The notes under the pieces were generated by a model that searched no databases, had not been told where the DNA came from, and worked only from the letters and a program-made list of their open reading frames with translations. The translations under genes and the position numbers were made by a program. Positions 1 through 11,272 of a DNA stretch of 64,000 bases are shown piece after piece. The stretch spans positions 4,996,438-5,060,437 of the forward strand of contig BCIA01000003.1 of NCBI GenBank assembly GCA_001599815.1, written 5' to 3'. Source of the stretch: Furcasterigmium furcatum (Eukaryota; Ascomycota; Sordariomycetes; Glomerellales; Plectosphaerellaceae). The first letter of the stretch is position 1, and every line of letters begins with the position of its first letter.

Positions 1-2023
1 GACAAGCACAACATCCTCACCACGAACGGGTCCCAGGATGTCGAACGTCAAGATAAGGCCGAGGGGGAGGTCGAGCCGACAGGGGGGCTGAAGCGTGACC
101 TCCACGCCCGCCACATCAACATGATTGCCCTTGCAGGCATGATCGTGAGTGTTCGTGCTCGAACTTGAAAAGTCAAAAGAATCTAACGTTGCACCCACCA
201 GGGAACCGGTCTCTTCCTAGGCTCAGGAAAGGTCATCGCGACTGCCGGGCCGGCTGGTGCTCTTCTCGCCTACACGCTGATGGGCCTGGTCACTGCTGGA
301 GTTGCATACACGACCGGAGAGATCACGGCGTTCATGCCCCATACCGGAGGCTTCGTTCGGCACGCAACCAAGGTTGTGGAGCCGGCTCTCGGGGCCGCTA
401 CCGGCTGGAATTTCTGTACGTACTGCATTTCCTGGAGACATGTAGGCGCGAGCTGACCGGACACAGGGTATACCATGGCCATCTCGGTGCCGGCAGAGAT
501 CAGCGCCGCCGCCACGGTCATCCAGTTTTGGAATACGTCCATTAACCCTGGCGTCTGGATCACGATCTTCCTGGTCGTCATCCTCGCCCTGAACTTGTGC
601 GGCGTGAGGCTATACGGAGAGGTACGTCAGAGCGCGCGTTGTGCTCAAATATCCTGACATCTAACCATGGTCCCACAGTCTGAGGTCGTCTTCGCCTCCC
701 TGAAGATCATGCTGATTATTGGCCTCATCATCGGAGGGCTGGTCATCAATCTCGGCGGCGGTCCCAACCACGAGCGCCTGGGGTTCCGGTACTGGGACGA
801 CCCCGGCGCGTTCAACTCGTACATCAAGACCGGCGCGGCCGGCAACTTCCTGGCGTTCTGGAAGGTGATGCTCGCAGCCGCTTTCAGCTACGGTAACATC
901 CAGGTCGTGGCCATCTCCGGCTCGGAAACCCACAACCCCAGGAAGACGGTCCCCGCAGCGACCAAGAAGACCTTCTACCGCGTGCTGGTCTTTTACATCC
1001 TCAGCATCTTCGTCGTGGGCCTCATCGTGTAAGCACCACTAACCCCATTCTCGCCAGATCCATCTGACTTCCATTGAACAGGCCGTTCAACGACCCCTCC
1101 CTGGCCCTCTCTACCGGCACAGCTGCGCAGTCGCCATTTGTGATTGCGTTCCAGCGGGCTGGCGTGTCCGTCGTGCCCTCGATCATCAACGCCGTGGTGT
1201 GCACGTCCGCGATCAGCAGTGCCTCGGCGTGCATCTTCATCGCATCAAGGACGCTCTACGGCCTCAGCTCCGATGGCCACGCGCCAAAGATCCTGCAGCG
1301 GTGCAACCGGTTCGGAAGCCCGTACTACGCCATCGGACTGACGAGTGTTCTATTCCCTTTGGTGTACCTCAACGTGGCCAACAATACGTCGGTGGTGTTT
1401 GGTTGGTTCCTCAACATCACCACCGTCGCTGGGCTCATCGGATGGGCTGTTATTGAGATCACCTACCTGAGATTCTACGCGGCGCTGAAGGCCCAAGGAC
1501 TCTCTCGGAAAGGTAAGCGTTGGCATCTTTCTCGTCGCGTCGGCGTGTAGATTGGGGACTGACTTTTTCACTATCGCAGACCTCCCGTATCAAAGTCCCT
1601 TGCAACCATACACGGCTTGGTTCACGCTTGCCCTCGTATTGCTGGTCATCTTGTTCTCTGGTCGGTCTCTGATATCCTGGGGGTGCCTCGGCCCGATTTC
1701 TAACGTTCATCTGGGACAGGATACGACGTTTTTGTCAAGGGACACTTCACTGCCGCCGGCTTTCTCACCTGCTACTTGAATATCGGCATATTCACCGGTA
1801 CGTTGTCAAAATGTCTGTAAATATTGCGCACTGTAAGCTGACGTGTCTGCAAGCGCTGTATGTCTTCTTCAAGTTCTTCTTGAAGTCAAAGGTGGTCCCG
1901 CTCTCCGAGATCGACCTGCAGAGCGAGTTCGCCGCGATGCGCAGGGAGCAGGAGAGCAAGGAGGCGGAACATCACGAGACAAAGCGCAAGCCACTCGTGC
2001 GCCGTATCTTGAATAAATTTTGA
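1..2023 (+). CDS. Amino-acid permease (APC superfamily, YAT family), 5' partial
   Basis: The gene enters from the left edge and encodes the last ~540 residues of a proton-coupled plasma-membrane amino-acid permease. Eight exons join in frame: 1-144, 202-415, 467-621, 679-1028, 1082-1512, 1580-1660, 1720-1797 and 1854-2023. The first visible part holds the pre-TM1 stretch RDLHARHINMIALAG followed by GTGLFLGSGK, the family's unwound TM1 substrate-binding signature. Later come the conserved ISGSETHNPRK loop and several hydrophobic helices. The tail ends KRKPLVRRILNKF, a charged cytosolic C terminus rich in Glu and Lys. Family and topology are secure from these motifs. The transported amino acid cannot be told. 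The start codon and N-terminal tail lie outside the window. Confidence 0.93.
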
Positions 2024-2599
2024 GAAAGTCGGGCTGTATTGAGCCGCGGAGGTCAGCTGCATATGGCAGAGTCTCAGTTGCAGGGCTGGAACTCAATCAA
2101 CCGATTCCTCTAGCCATTCAATCAAAACCAAGTGGAGGAGATTCTGAAGCAATACGTCTACTATTTTCAGCCAAGTTCCCCAAACATCCAATATCTCCGC
2201 CACTTTCCACATAGGGATGAAACAACCCATAAAGACGCCGCACAACATGATGCTCCCACACAACTTACTCCCATTCGCCCTGCGGTTGCGTGGCATAGCC
2301 CCAACTTTAGTGGACCCGCCTGGCTACTCTCACTGTGAGAAGAAATGCATGGCTGGAAATAGGCCCCACCATCTCGGGTTATCAGATCCAGATTTTTATC
2401 AGATCCGGCTTATCAGATCAAAGAATCAACCCGAGACCCTGGCATCCCGAGAAAGGGCTGCGTGACCCCATGCACGCTCACCTGATTACCCGAAGCGCCC
2501 CGGATGACCCAACATTTTGAGCCTTTTTCTCATGCTCTGCTGTCATCGACCGAATTTGACATTCCATGTTCTGCCGAGCACCGTCCTCAATAGCCCGCG
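2024..2599. other. Intergenic promoter region of the ferric reductase
   Basis: No coding sequence is convincing here; the short open frames are shadow frames. The stretch holds the 3' flank of the permease and the upstream region of the ferric reductase, including the GATA-type boxes annotated separately. Confidence 0.7.
2379..2418 (-). promoter_or_regulatory. Three ATCTGATAA boxes (SreA/SRE-type iron-responsive GATA sites)
   Basis: Seen directly: TTATCAGAT occurs at 2379-2387, 2396-2404 and 2410-2418, each the exact reverse complement of ATCTGATAA. They lie about 180-220 bp upstream of the ferric reductase ATG. Established knowledge: the fungal iron repressors SreA/SRE/Urbs1 bind ATCWGATAA. 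Inference: the ferric reductase is repressed when iron is plentiful. Three perfect copies in 40 bp are unlikely by chance. Confidence 0.7.
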
Positions 2600-4425
2600 A
2601 TGGAAGGGCTTCAAGAGATCAAGAATCCAACCTTCAAGCAGCCCAGGAATGAGCAGACGCTGAAGATCTACGCCGCGTTCCTATGCGGGCTCATGGTCGT
2701 TGTGGTCGGCGCGCGCTGGCTGCAGAGGATCTCCGACCGGACCCCGGCGCCAACGACGTCACATCGGCGCCGAGATGCCTTCCTTCAAGCGTTTAGGTAC
2801 GTATAAAACGCAAATGACCCGGTCGAACTATATTGACCATTCTCTCTCAGAAAGCTGGAAACACACTCAGGCTGGAAGATTCTTGGCCGTCCTTCCTGGA
2901 GCCTCATCCTCTTGACCTCGATCTTCCTGATTGTCAACATCACCCTGGCGGCGACGAATCACGCCTTGATTCAGATTAATCATTATGCATCAAGATTTGG
3001 ATGGTACTTGGCTCGTCCTTTTCAGTTGCTACTTCATAGCTGACACATCCAAAGGCTCGCGGCGGCCAACATGGCGCTGTGCACATTCTTCGGGCTCAAG
3101 AACACGCCGCTTGGGTTTGCCGCCAGAGCGTCGCATGCCCAGCTCAACATCCTCCACCGGATAGTGGGATACACGGCTGTCTTTCTCATCATACTCCATG
3201 CGGTCCTCTACACCATACGCCTGGCCCGCCAGGACAACCTGTCCAAGCTCCTCGAGACGAGCGACCTGGCGGGCATCGGCGCTGGCCTCTCCATGATTGT
3301 CCTCTTCTTGGGCTACTTCAGGCATCGGGGATATGAGATCTTCTACCTGAGCCACATCGGGGGGTTCATCGGCGTCTTGTTCCTGGCGTACATTCACAGG
3401 CCGAACTTCGCGAAGAAGCTGCCATATGTTTTGATGTTCGCCGGCTCCATCTGGGCTCTTGACCGCATCATTCGCGCAGCCAGGATGGCCCGCAACTCGG
3501 TCAACAACTCCGCGACGTTGCACCCACTCCCCGATGGTGGCACGCGAATCGTGCTGAAGAAGTCCGGGGGTGCACTCCCGGGATCGCACTGCTACCTGTG
3601 GATCCCCCGGATTCATCTCTACGAGAATCATCCTTTCACGATCGTCGACAGCGGACCCTCAGGCCTGGAGCTCGTCATGAAAGCGCAGGAAGGCTTCACT
3701 CGAGCAGTGTCGAAGTTTGCGCGTCAGCACCCTGGCGAGGCTGTTTGGTCCTCCATTGATGGGCCGTATGGCTCATTGCCGGACGCTGGGGACTACGAGA
3801 AGCTGGTTCTCATTGCCGGAGGCAGCGGGGCTGCCTTCACATTTGGGCTCATGAATCGTATCCTGAGCCAGCAACAGAAGTGCCCGCCGATCGATTTTGT
3901 ATATGCTGTGAGGCACAGAGGTAAGATGAAAATCGGATTTTTCTTTCGAACAGAGTACTGACAGTACCATAAGAGCATTTGACTTGGTTCCAAGAACACT
4001 TGAGAACACTCGCCGGCGCGGAGTCAAGGGTCAACTTGATCATTTACATCACCGGCGAAGACCTAGAAACAGACACAAAGATGTCTGGTACAGGATCAGA
4101 GGATGAAAACTCCACAGAGACCATGTTGTTGTCGAAGGGAGGCGGTCCCAACTACGAGACCATCTCACGAATAGACGACGAGCGACCTTTGCTCGACAGC
4201 GACGACGACACAGACGTTGACGAGATCGGAGATTTGAGATTCACAAAGATGGACACGCGAGATGTGTTGAGCGAATCTCTACAAGGCGTCAATCTGTCTC
4301 AACGGGTGCTTGTGGCGTCGTGTGGACCGCAGTCATTGATGGATAGCATCAGGGACGTGACAGACGAGTATCTAAGGCTTGGATACAGGATAGAGGCGCA
4401 CAGCGAGGACTTCGGCGGTTCTTGA
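2600..4425 (+). CDS. Ferric/cupric reductase transmembrane component (FRE family)
   Basis: Plasma-membrane flavocytochrome predicted to move electrons from NADPH through FAD and haem to extracellular ferric chelates for reductive iron uptake. Four exons (2600-2796, 2851-3003, 3055-3920, 3974-4425) give 555 residues. Order: a short lumenal N terminus and first TM (FLCGLMVVVVGA); the ferric-reductase-like membrane domain with haem-ligand-type histidines in HAQLNILHRIVGY, IILHAVLY, LSHIGG and YIHRP; the FAD-binding HPFTIVDS; the NADPH loop LIAGGSGAAFTFG; and the terminal VASCGPQSL. An acidic, low-complexity insert at about 4090-4250 sits between the NADPH motifs and may be a regulatory loop. The start is the first ATG of the exon. 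The three upstream GATA boxes fit iron-dependent control. A metalloreductase for copper is the alternative. Confidence 0.9.
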
Positions 4426-4860
4426 GATAGACTCACTCTTACAAACGTGGGAGTGTAGATGTACCACACGAATAGAAATGACATCAACTGATATAGACAT
4501 TGGAGTAAATTCCTACATAACCAGAGAACTGTGGACCACCTTGTCATCTCATCACGATGTTCACCGTTCCTGATCAGCCCAGCCAAAGCTGACTGATCTC
4601 TCTGATCAGTACAATCTGCTTCCTGTTAACTGGCAAAGCGAGACAAAATAAATAATCAGAGTCGGAGGTCCTGAAAGTGGTGACGTATTGCGCTGCACCG
4701 TCTCACAGGGGGGCGATGCCCATGATCCTATCAGTACAGCTTCTAGCGGAAGGGTTTCTGCTACCAATTATCGCCCCCCGAATCGAGGAATGCTGTCCAC
4801 CCTAGTTCTCTGCACTACGGGTCCAGTCTGCCCCGCTCTCTCACGCGGAAGAGAAGCTGA
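4426..4860. other. Intergenic, no gene seen
   Basis: Convergent 3' flanks of the ferric reductase (+) and the hypothetical gene (-). No conserved frame or RNA signature was recognised. Confidence 0.6.
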
Positions 4861-6066
4861 TCAGTATCGATTGCGGTGGTCATATATCTGGGCTGGACGC
4901 GATATGACGATTCGCGCGGCCTCCTCGAAAGTCTTTACTTGCTGACGGAGGAGCTCAGTGGCCAAAATTAGCTTGACTAGACGCTCAGCGCCCACGTCGT
5001 CGTCATCGAGAATGACCCGTTCAACGGGGCGGCCCGCCACGGCGTTTGTCGCGGCCAAGCTCTCGACAAGGCGCTTCCTCGCCCAGTACGTGATGATGCC
5101 GTGGTTCCATTGTTCAACGCGCCTCGTCTCCTCCCGGTCCCAAATCTGGACGAGAGCGACCACTGCCTGGGAATGTGTCATGCCCCCGTCGAACTCAACG
5201 AGTCTCACGGGTAGGGACTTGCCCGCCGCGTCCGTCAACTTGAAGGCGATGACGGTGTGCGTCGAAGTCGAGACTGAGCTTGAGAACAACCGCCGCGCCG
5301 CGCCTGCGAGCTGCGGCGGCGAAGTAGACGAGGGTGCCGTCCTGCTTCCGTTTGCCCTGGGGAGATGGAGGCAAGTCTTCTCTGAGCTTGCCGCTGCGGA
5401 ACGAGAATTGCGCAGCTGTGCGCTTCGGAATCTTGTTGGGAGGCCGGATGATGGGCATGTTGGTATCCCAATCCTCGAACACCATGTTCCAGAAGGGACG
5501 AGGGTCGTGTGCTGCCGGGGCAGTTGTGTTTGTGTTGTGCTCGGCCAAGAGTCGAATCAGGTCGTCGCAGCTGCTGCGTTCGCGTTCATTCAAGTCCGCG
5601 AAGCTAGACCGCAGGGTGTTTGCGGCCAGACTGTACTGGGAGGACGGAGGGAGGTCCATCACAGCTTTGCTGCCGGCAATCGGAGGTCGTGCGAGAGTGT
5701 ACCGGCTGGTAGGATAACTCTGTGAGGATGGTGGAAGATGAGATCGATGGTATTTAGGAGGCCGCGAACCTGGTCTGATGTGATGCAATTGAGAACCGCT
5801 GGAGGTTGGGGAGGCCTTGAAGTCTTGGCCTTGGTTGAGTGTGGATGAAGAGGAGGTGGAGGAGAAAGACGAAGACAGAGAAGAAAAAGTTGAGTGAATG
5901 CTGCTAATTTACCCGAAGGGAATGACAAGGAGGCGAGAGAATCAGAGCTCCAGGCTTTGTTGTTTCTGTTGTCCCTGGCGAGAGATTCAGGATCAAGTGG
6001 TTCGTCTGGGAAGCTTTCACTTTCAGCAACAGCGATGGATTTATCTTTCACTGATTCATTACCCAT
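4861..6066 (-). CDS. Hypothetical protein, gene model with probable frameshift
   Basis: Not recognised. Exon 1 (6066-5915) starts MGNESVKDKS and is acidic and Ser-rich. A GTAAAT donor follows, and an acceptor at 5799 would join it in phase to a frame containing FADLNERERSSCDDLIRLL and WNMVFEDWDTNMPII. From about 5290 the coding-like sequence moves to another frame (TVIAFKLTDAAGK, WNHGIITYWARK, QQVKTFEEAARIVISR). I found no standard intron that makes this change, so a one-base indel near 5290-5400 is likely, either genuine or an assembly error. The opposite strand is also open for 255 codons but has no protein-like composition. No membrane segment or signal peptide is evident. Confidence 0.45.
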
Positions 6067-6213
6067 TTATCCCACTCTAAAATCTCTGGAGACATTGCGA
6101 TGAATTCAACGTGGCCCCCGACGCCTTCACCCAAGCCCAGCTCAGGGGCGCCTCATATTGTGACAGGGCATATAGGACTTTTCCCAGCCCCACGACACTC
6201 GTGAAGTAAGCAA

Positions 6214-9200
6214 TTATGAACACTCGTCTCCCTGCCCTTTGGATGTAGCCGTTGGCGGGCCGACTGGCTGTACAGGAACATCATTGCGAGTGGGCGCCTG
6301 ATGTCCTAGGCGCGAGAGATATTCCGTGACGGACGCCGCGCCTTGGTACTCGGCATAGCGCAGCGCCGTGCGTCGTGAATTGTCCATCACCGTCGGATCA
6401 GCGCCGGCCCTGAGCAGTCCGTCGACGAGGGCAAGATTGTTTCCCCAGGCGGCGTAGTGGAGGGGCGTTGCGCCGCCGATCTCTCTTTCGTTCACGTCGG
6501 CTCCCTTGTCGACCAGCTTGGTCAGCCTTCCCAACGCTACGCGCACCGGGAGCCCAGACATGCTGAGATGGTGAAGAGGCGTCCATCCAGAGACGTCCTT
6601 TGCGTTTGGATCTTGCCCCTGGCGCAGCAGGCGCTCGTAGGAGGCATGCGGACCGTTTTCCAAGTCGCTCGGCTCGAGGAGTGCCAGCGAGTGATGCTTC
6701 GTCCAGCCGTAGCGCTCCCTGGCCACCTCCGCGTCTTCGAAGGGGAGTTTGGCTATGATAGTTCTATACCGGCTGAAACGGGTGTTGTTGAGCGCGCCGT
6801 CTGGCACAAGTTGTGCTGTTCCTTCAGGTTCCATGTCAGCCACAATGGTTGCGTAATGCAGGGGCGTCATCCCGAAGATATCTGTGGCCTGAGTGAAGCC
6901 AGAGGAACTCCCCAGGGGTACCAATGCCTCGAGCCTCTCTTTCAGGTCGAAATCTTTCCCAGGTTCACGATCCTTTGCATTATCAGCAGTCTCCGGCTGT
7001 TCCTCGTCGTCTAGCAGCTTTTTCTGGCCATCAAATTTCATCTTCATGAAATTGGAAAGATCGGCAACGACCTCAGAGGCCATCGAGTTGAGATATGAAC
7101 TCGTCGCCCCGATCTCATGCTCCAGATTCTGGTCGGCGTAGTTCTCACGCGCTGCCAGGAATCGATATACCTCGAGTCGTGCCTGGTACGCCAGAAGATG
7201 CGCGACAGTCTGGCGATAGAACCATCTCCTCTGAGGATTACTTGCGTCGTAACTGATATTTTCGGGCAATAGGTCGCGGTATAGGTTCCCGGCCCCTGCG
7301 AGTGTGCCACGCTTCTCGTATTTCACGGCCTCGGCACACATTCGATCCATGACCGCGTCGGTCCCTGGCAGTCTTCCGTTCCCGCTGAGAGGAGGAATCA
7401 GACAGTGGAAGGCATCCTCCACTGTTCCCAGGCCCGTCGTGGCAATGTCTTGTACCAGCTTGGACAGTTTGTCGTTGTGGAGGCTGAAATCGTTGACCGT
7501 GTCCAGCCATGTCTCGCCTCTGAAACCCCTGGATGTCAGAGTTCCTTGCGTATCACCGAAGCCGGCGTCAGTCGTGAGCATCAGCCTCCACAGAAATGCT
7601 GAGAACAGGTCCTGGGCATAAAGCCTCCCCCTGGTCGCGTGAGACAAGGCGGCAACGGAATATTTGCCCATGCGGGGACCGGATCGCGAGTCCAGACGGG
7701 ACAGCAGCCATCGAGGCGTATACCCATCATTCGTGGCTCGCCTGGCCCTCGCAGATTCGACAATCGGGTAAGTATCCGGGGTCTCCTCGTCTTCTAGCAT
7801 CCGTGGCAGTGTCGGGGGGTCGAAGGGGACTTCGTCGTTTGCAGGGCGGAACCATCCGCCGAGGGCAACCCTCGTCCATGGGATCTTGTAGAAGTTCTCT
7901 TCGAGGCTGTCTGCCAGTGCCACCCTCTGTCGTCTGGCCTTCATCATCATCCCCTGCCCGCCGGGCATCCACCACGCAAAGTCTCTCGTGAGATAGCCCC
8001 CCGTTGGACCCAAAAGCTTCAGTCCCACGTCCAGTCGCGGGCCTTTGTCGCGCAACCAGCTGTCGTCGTTTGGCAGGAAAGAGCCCTCGTCGGTCTGTTC
8101 AGCCCCTGGTGATCTATCCCGGAGCTTGACGTGGTAGAGCCACAGAGAGATGGTCGCTTCGAGCGCGCCGGCGTCTGCCCTCCAGGAGCCGCCGAGCCAG
8201 TACGCGTCGAATCTGAGCGTCTCGGGCTCTACGCATCCCTGGCGAAAGACCTTGACGGACCAACGATGAAAAGATGGCACATCTGCCCGCGGTGCACCGA
8301 GTAGTGAGCCCAACGCTACTTCGATGGCTCGCGCGAGGCACACGGCATCTGCGGCGGCCTCTGACTTCCAGCCGACCATTTTGGCCAGCGACGTCCGCAC
8401 CCAGAGAAGTGTCTGTGCATCACTCTCCTCGGTCTCTGAGGAATCAGAGTCTCGCTCTGATGCAGATTCGGACTCAACGTCGGACCTGGCTCGTGCCGGG
8501 GGTTCCTCATCCGTCACCAGCTCCCACCCACCGAAGCTGTCTGTGTTCCGGTTGCCGGACAGCCATGGGTCGCGGCCAGAGCCTACGACCGAGGAGGCAA
8601 ACCAGTCTAGCTCGTGGTCGTTCTCCAGGGGACTGTCCTGCAATCGGGTGCCCAGATTCCGGCGTATAAAGGCGCGCAGGGCCGACATGAGGAGGATGGC
8701 GGCGAGCTGGGCGACGGACGCCGTCCAGTGCATCCCGCGCAGTCCGGTGAACTGCACGACGAACCCCACGAGGGATATGGCTGTGCCGATAACCGTCTGA
8801 GTGCCGAGAACTTTCTGAGACAGCGTAGTTCGGACTGGTGCGTCGGGCGCCTTATCCGAAGCAGAAGCAGCTGAGTGTGGTCTTTGCGCGGACCCGGGCC
8901 CAGCGGCATGCCTCCTCCTCAGACTTAGAGACGTCGTTGTTCCAGTTGAGCGTAACGATTCAGCTCTCGCCGTCGCCGTAGTTGTCGCTGACTGTGGATG
9001 CAGATGAGATGACGGGATGTCCGGCGTGTCAACAAGAGAGGATTTTGAAGGAGAGCTCTGAGGATACTCCTGAAGAGCAATGCGTTTGGAGGTGGTGATA
9101 GTCGCCGGCTGCCTTGAAGGCCACACCGCCAAGGACTCAAAGCGCTGCTCGCTCACGGTGTTGGAGCTTTGCAGCCAGATGGTTCGCGCCTCGGCCTGTC

Positions 9201-10251
9201 GGTGCGGACAGACGACAAAGCGCTGCTCCTCCGTGCTTGCCTCGATGACATGAGCGCACACCAGCATGCCAAGTACCAGAAGGACCGTGCCGCCGCCGGC
9301 CAGTGGAAAGGCGTAGCTTTCGGCAGGCTTGCCGTCCTTTTCTAGTCGTAGGGCTGGGTGGTAGGTGAGTAGTGCAAAGTAGACGAGGACACCAAGCTGG
9401 AGGACAGTCCCGAAGAGGGCAATGAACCACAGTTGGAGCAAGCCGGTCTCCCCACCGCTGTTCAAGGAGAGATTCGGGGCCTCGTGATTGGCATTGTGAA
9501 TGATGATGAGCTCGTCCGGGGAAAGCTCCTGATCTGACGAGGACGCTTCCGACTCGCCTGGAAGCTCCGGGTCATGACCGTTATTCTCAACGGCCACCCC
9601 CGTGGCCTGTTCCTCGTCGACATTACTGGTGTCAACACAACGTCCTCCAAGCGTCCACCATCTCAGCAGAGCGCCGCACGACCTCCACCAGCTCCCGAGG
9701 TCTTTTGAACCCTCTGCGTTCGACTTCTCCTCTCCCTCTTTCTCCAGGAAGCGATTCGCGATGGCAAAGTCCAGGTCCATGATTCTGATACCCGAGGGTT
9801 TATGCTGGCCGTCCCCTTTCGCCCTGATGCATATGAACTCCCGGATGGATCCTCTGCCGGGGCAGCGCACGACGTTCCGGCCGTTCCACAGCTCGCAGGT
9901 CTCGTGCGAGGTGGAGGACATGAGCTCGATCTCCGCAGCGACAAGGTTCTCGCGGGCCCTGCCGACGATGGCCTTGAGCCAGCCGGGGCCGGCGACGCGG
10001 ATGGCGCTCACGATGGCGGTGACGATGCCCAGCGGCGCCATGGCGAAGATGATGCAGTCGGCCCAGGTCGTCGATTGGCTGAGGAACTGGAGCGTGACAC
10101 GCTCGCCAAAGAGCGCCAGGAGCGGAGCGAGGTCCGAGAACAGATTGTTGGAAAAGTCGTCCCCGTCTTCCAGGATGGCCATGGCCGTGGCCTGGCCGGC
10201 GAACAGGACGATGCCGATCCAGCCCGGACCGACGGCCGGTTGGGCTACCAT
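6214..10251 (-). CDS. Large ankyrin-repeat membrane protein
   Basis: Single exon, 1,345 residues. The N-terminal half has hydrophobic segments at about residues 11-27, 63-87, 270-297, 310-335 and 475-525, separated by acidic, Ser-rich low-complexity stretches (SESASERDSDSSETEES). The middle is a globular region with conserved-looking Trp/Gly blocks (FAWWMPGGQG, GGWFRP). The C terminus has ankyrin repeats: GMTPLHYATI, GWTPLHHLSM, ADVNEREIGGATPLHYAA and ADPTVMDNSRRTALRYA. This N-membrane/C-ankyrin layout is a common but functionally unknown fungal family. Ankyrins normally mediate protein contacts, so a membrane-tethered scaffold is the inference. The frame is uninterrupted for 4 kb, so the gene looks intact. 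Confidence 0.85.
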   Translation of the reverse strand: MVAQPAVGPGWIGIVLFAGQATAMAILEDGDDFSNNLFSDLAPLLALFGERVTLQFLSQSTTWADCIIFAMAPLGIVTAIVSAIRVAGPGWLKAIVGRARENLVAAEIELMSSTSHETCELWNGRNVVRCPGRGSIREFICIRAKGDGQHKPSGIRIMDLDFAIANRFLEKEGEEKSNAEGSKDLGSWWRSCGALLRWWTLGGRCVDTSNVDEEQATGVAVENNGHDPELPGESEASSSDQELSPDELIIIHNANHEAPNLSLNSGGETGLLQLWFIALFGTVLQLGVLVYFALLTYHPALRLEKDGKPAESYAFPLAGGGTVLLVLGMLVCAHVIEASTEEQRFVVCPHRQAEARTIWLQSSNTVSEQRFESLAVWPSRQPATITTSKRIALQEYPQSSPSKSSLVDTPDIPSSHLHPQSATTTATARAESLRSTGTTTSLSLRRRHAAGPGSAQRPHSAASASDKAPDAPVRTTLSQKVLGTQTVIGTAISLVGFVVQFTGLRGMHWTASVAQLAAILLMSALRAFIRRNLGTRLQDSPLENDHELDWFASSVVGSGRDPWLSGNRNTDSFGGWELVTDEEPPARARSDVESESASERDSDSSETEESDAQTLLWVRTSLAKMVGWKSEAAADAVCLARAIEVALGSLLGAPRADVPSFHRWSVKVFRQGCVEPETLRFDAYWLGGSWRADAGALEATISLWLYHVKLRDRSPGAEQTDEGSFLPNDDSWLRDKGPRLDVGLKLLGPTGGYLTRDFAWWMPGGQGMMMKARRQRVALADSLEENFYKIPWTRVALGGWFRPANDEVPFDPPTLPRMLEDEETPDTYPIVESARARRATNDGYTPRWLLSRLDSRSGPRMGKYSVAALSHATRGRLYAQDLFSAFLWRLMLTTDAGFGDTQGTLTSRGFRGETWLDTVNDFSLHNDKLSKLVQDIATTGLGTVEDAFHCLIPPLSGNGRLPGTDAVMDRMCAEAVKYEKRGTLAGAGNLYRDLLPENISYDASNPQRRWFYRQTVAHLLAYQARLEVYRFLAARENYADQNLEHEIGATSSYLNSMASEVVADLSNFMKMKFDGQKKLLDDEEQPETADNAKDREPGKDFDLKERLEALVPLGSSSGFTQATDIFGMTPLHYATIVADMEPEGTAQLVPDGALNNTRFSRYRTIIAKLPFEDAEVARERYGWTKHHSLALLEPSDLENGPHASYERLLRQGQDPNAKDVSGWTPLHHLSMSGLPVRVALGRLTKLVDKGADVNEREIGGATPLHYAAWGNNLALVDGLLRAGADPTVMDNSRRTALRYAEYQGAASVTEYLSRLGHQAPTRNDVPVQPVGPPTATSKGQGDECS

Positions 10252-11272
10252 GATCGGGACGCCGCAATCGTCGCTTTTCTGAAAATGTCGTCTGAGGGAG
10301 AAAACCCTCCCGCTGGCGGCCCCGGAGGAGAATTCTGGTCAGAGTGCAGAGTGCGACCTCACTGTCTGCGTGCGTGGCCCCCAACCCTACCCCTGCTGCG
10401 CCCTGCATCGTGGGCTGAGGAATATGCATGGGTGAGGTGACAGGGATGACGAGAACCAACGGAGCATCGGGCACGACCACTCATTATTCCCCTCCGAATA
10501 TGCTGTGGCTATCGGTCAGCTTGGATTACATCTGGTCCCGCAGAGGTGGCCAGGCCATTCTCCCACCGAAGATGAGCTTCTTCAGCGGCCTGCAAGGGTG
10601 GCCGAACTGGGCCTAGGAGTTCTTGAGGGACGCGATGGGGAGGGCGAGCCTTCTTTAGACGATCGTGCATCGGGGATGAGAAGTACCATAGTGACCCCCG
10701 CATCGCGACGGAACTGCACACCCTCCTCCTGGGCTGCCAGGCCGTTTGCGTGTTTTATAGATCGCATGTATTCGCTTCAAACCTCCTGCATTCATAGAAA
10801 TTGCACTTCCCAGTTTTCCTTCAGACTGGGTAGGACAACCCAAAAAAAGCTCAGACACAGTAGCCGGCTTGTGCAACAGATTGTTGATGTGAGGCCAGGC
10901 GGCAACGACGCCGTTGTTGCACGCTGCCGGGGCCTCCTTGGCACGGGATTCAGCGTCAGGTCAGACTGTACCATTCAACAAGGGCCTGCTGGTTAGATTA
11001 AACATGTGTGGTACTGGGTCGGCTGCATGCCACTGAGACGGCAGCAGAGCAGTAGGCCTCATCGACCACTTTCGGATTCACCTCTAAGATAAGAAGTAGA
11101 GAATAGGACGGGGAGCTGGGCCAAGCCAAAAAGAATTTTGGTAATTTCTCTCTAGAAAGAATACATGATCTAAAATGGAAGCTCTGAAGCATGAAGACTC
11201 CATTAGATATTTGTCCCATACAACAAGCCAAGTGATCCTTAAGCTATCAAGACTGTGGATAAAGCATCCCAT
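10252..11272. other. Intergenic with dispersed repeat copy
   Basis: Upstream region of the ankyrin gene and 3' flank of the FMN dehydrogenase. It carries a repeat copy (10566-10817). The rest shows no gene; 11060-11270 is AT-richer and probably 3' UTR. Confidence 0.6.
10566..10817. repeat. Dispersed repeat, copy 1
   Basis: Begins CCGAAGATGAGCTTCTTC and continues with AGCGGCCTGCAAG, GCGATGGGGAGGGC, CTTCTTTAGA and GTGCATCGGGG. The same blocks appear in the same order at 17352-17655. The copies differ by substitutions and by a longer spacer in copy 2. No protein is recognisable. Confidence 0.7.

Noticed and set aside
4958..5725. 255-codon plus-strand open frame
   Set aside because: It lies opposite the minus-strand coding signal and has Arg/Ser/Val-rich shadow composition with no domain or splice context.
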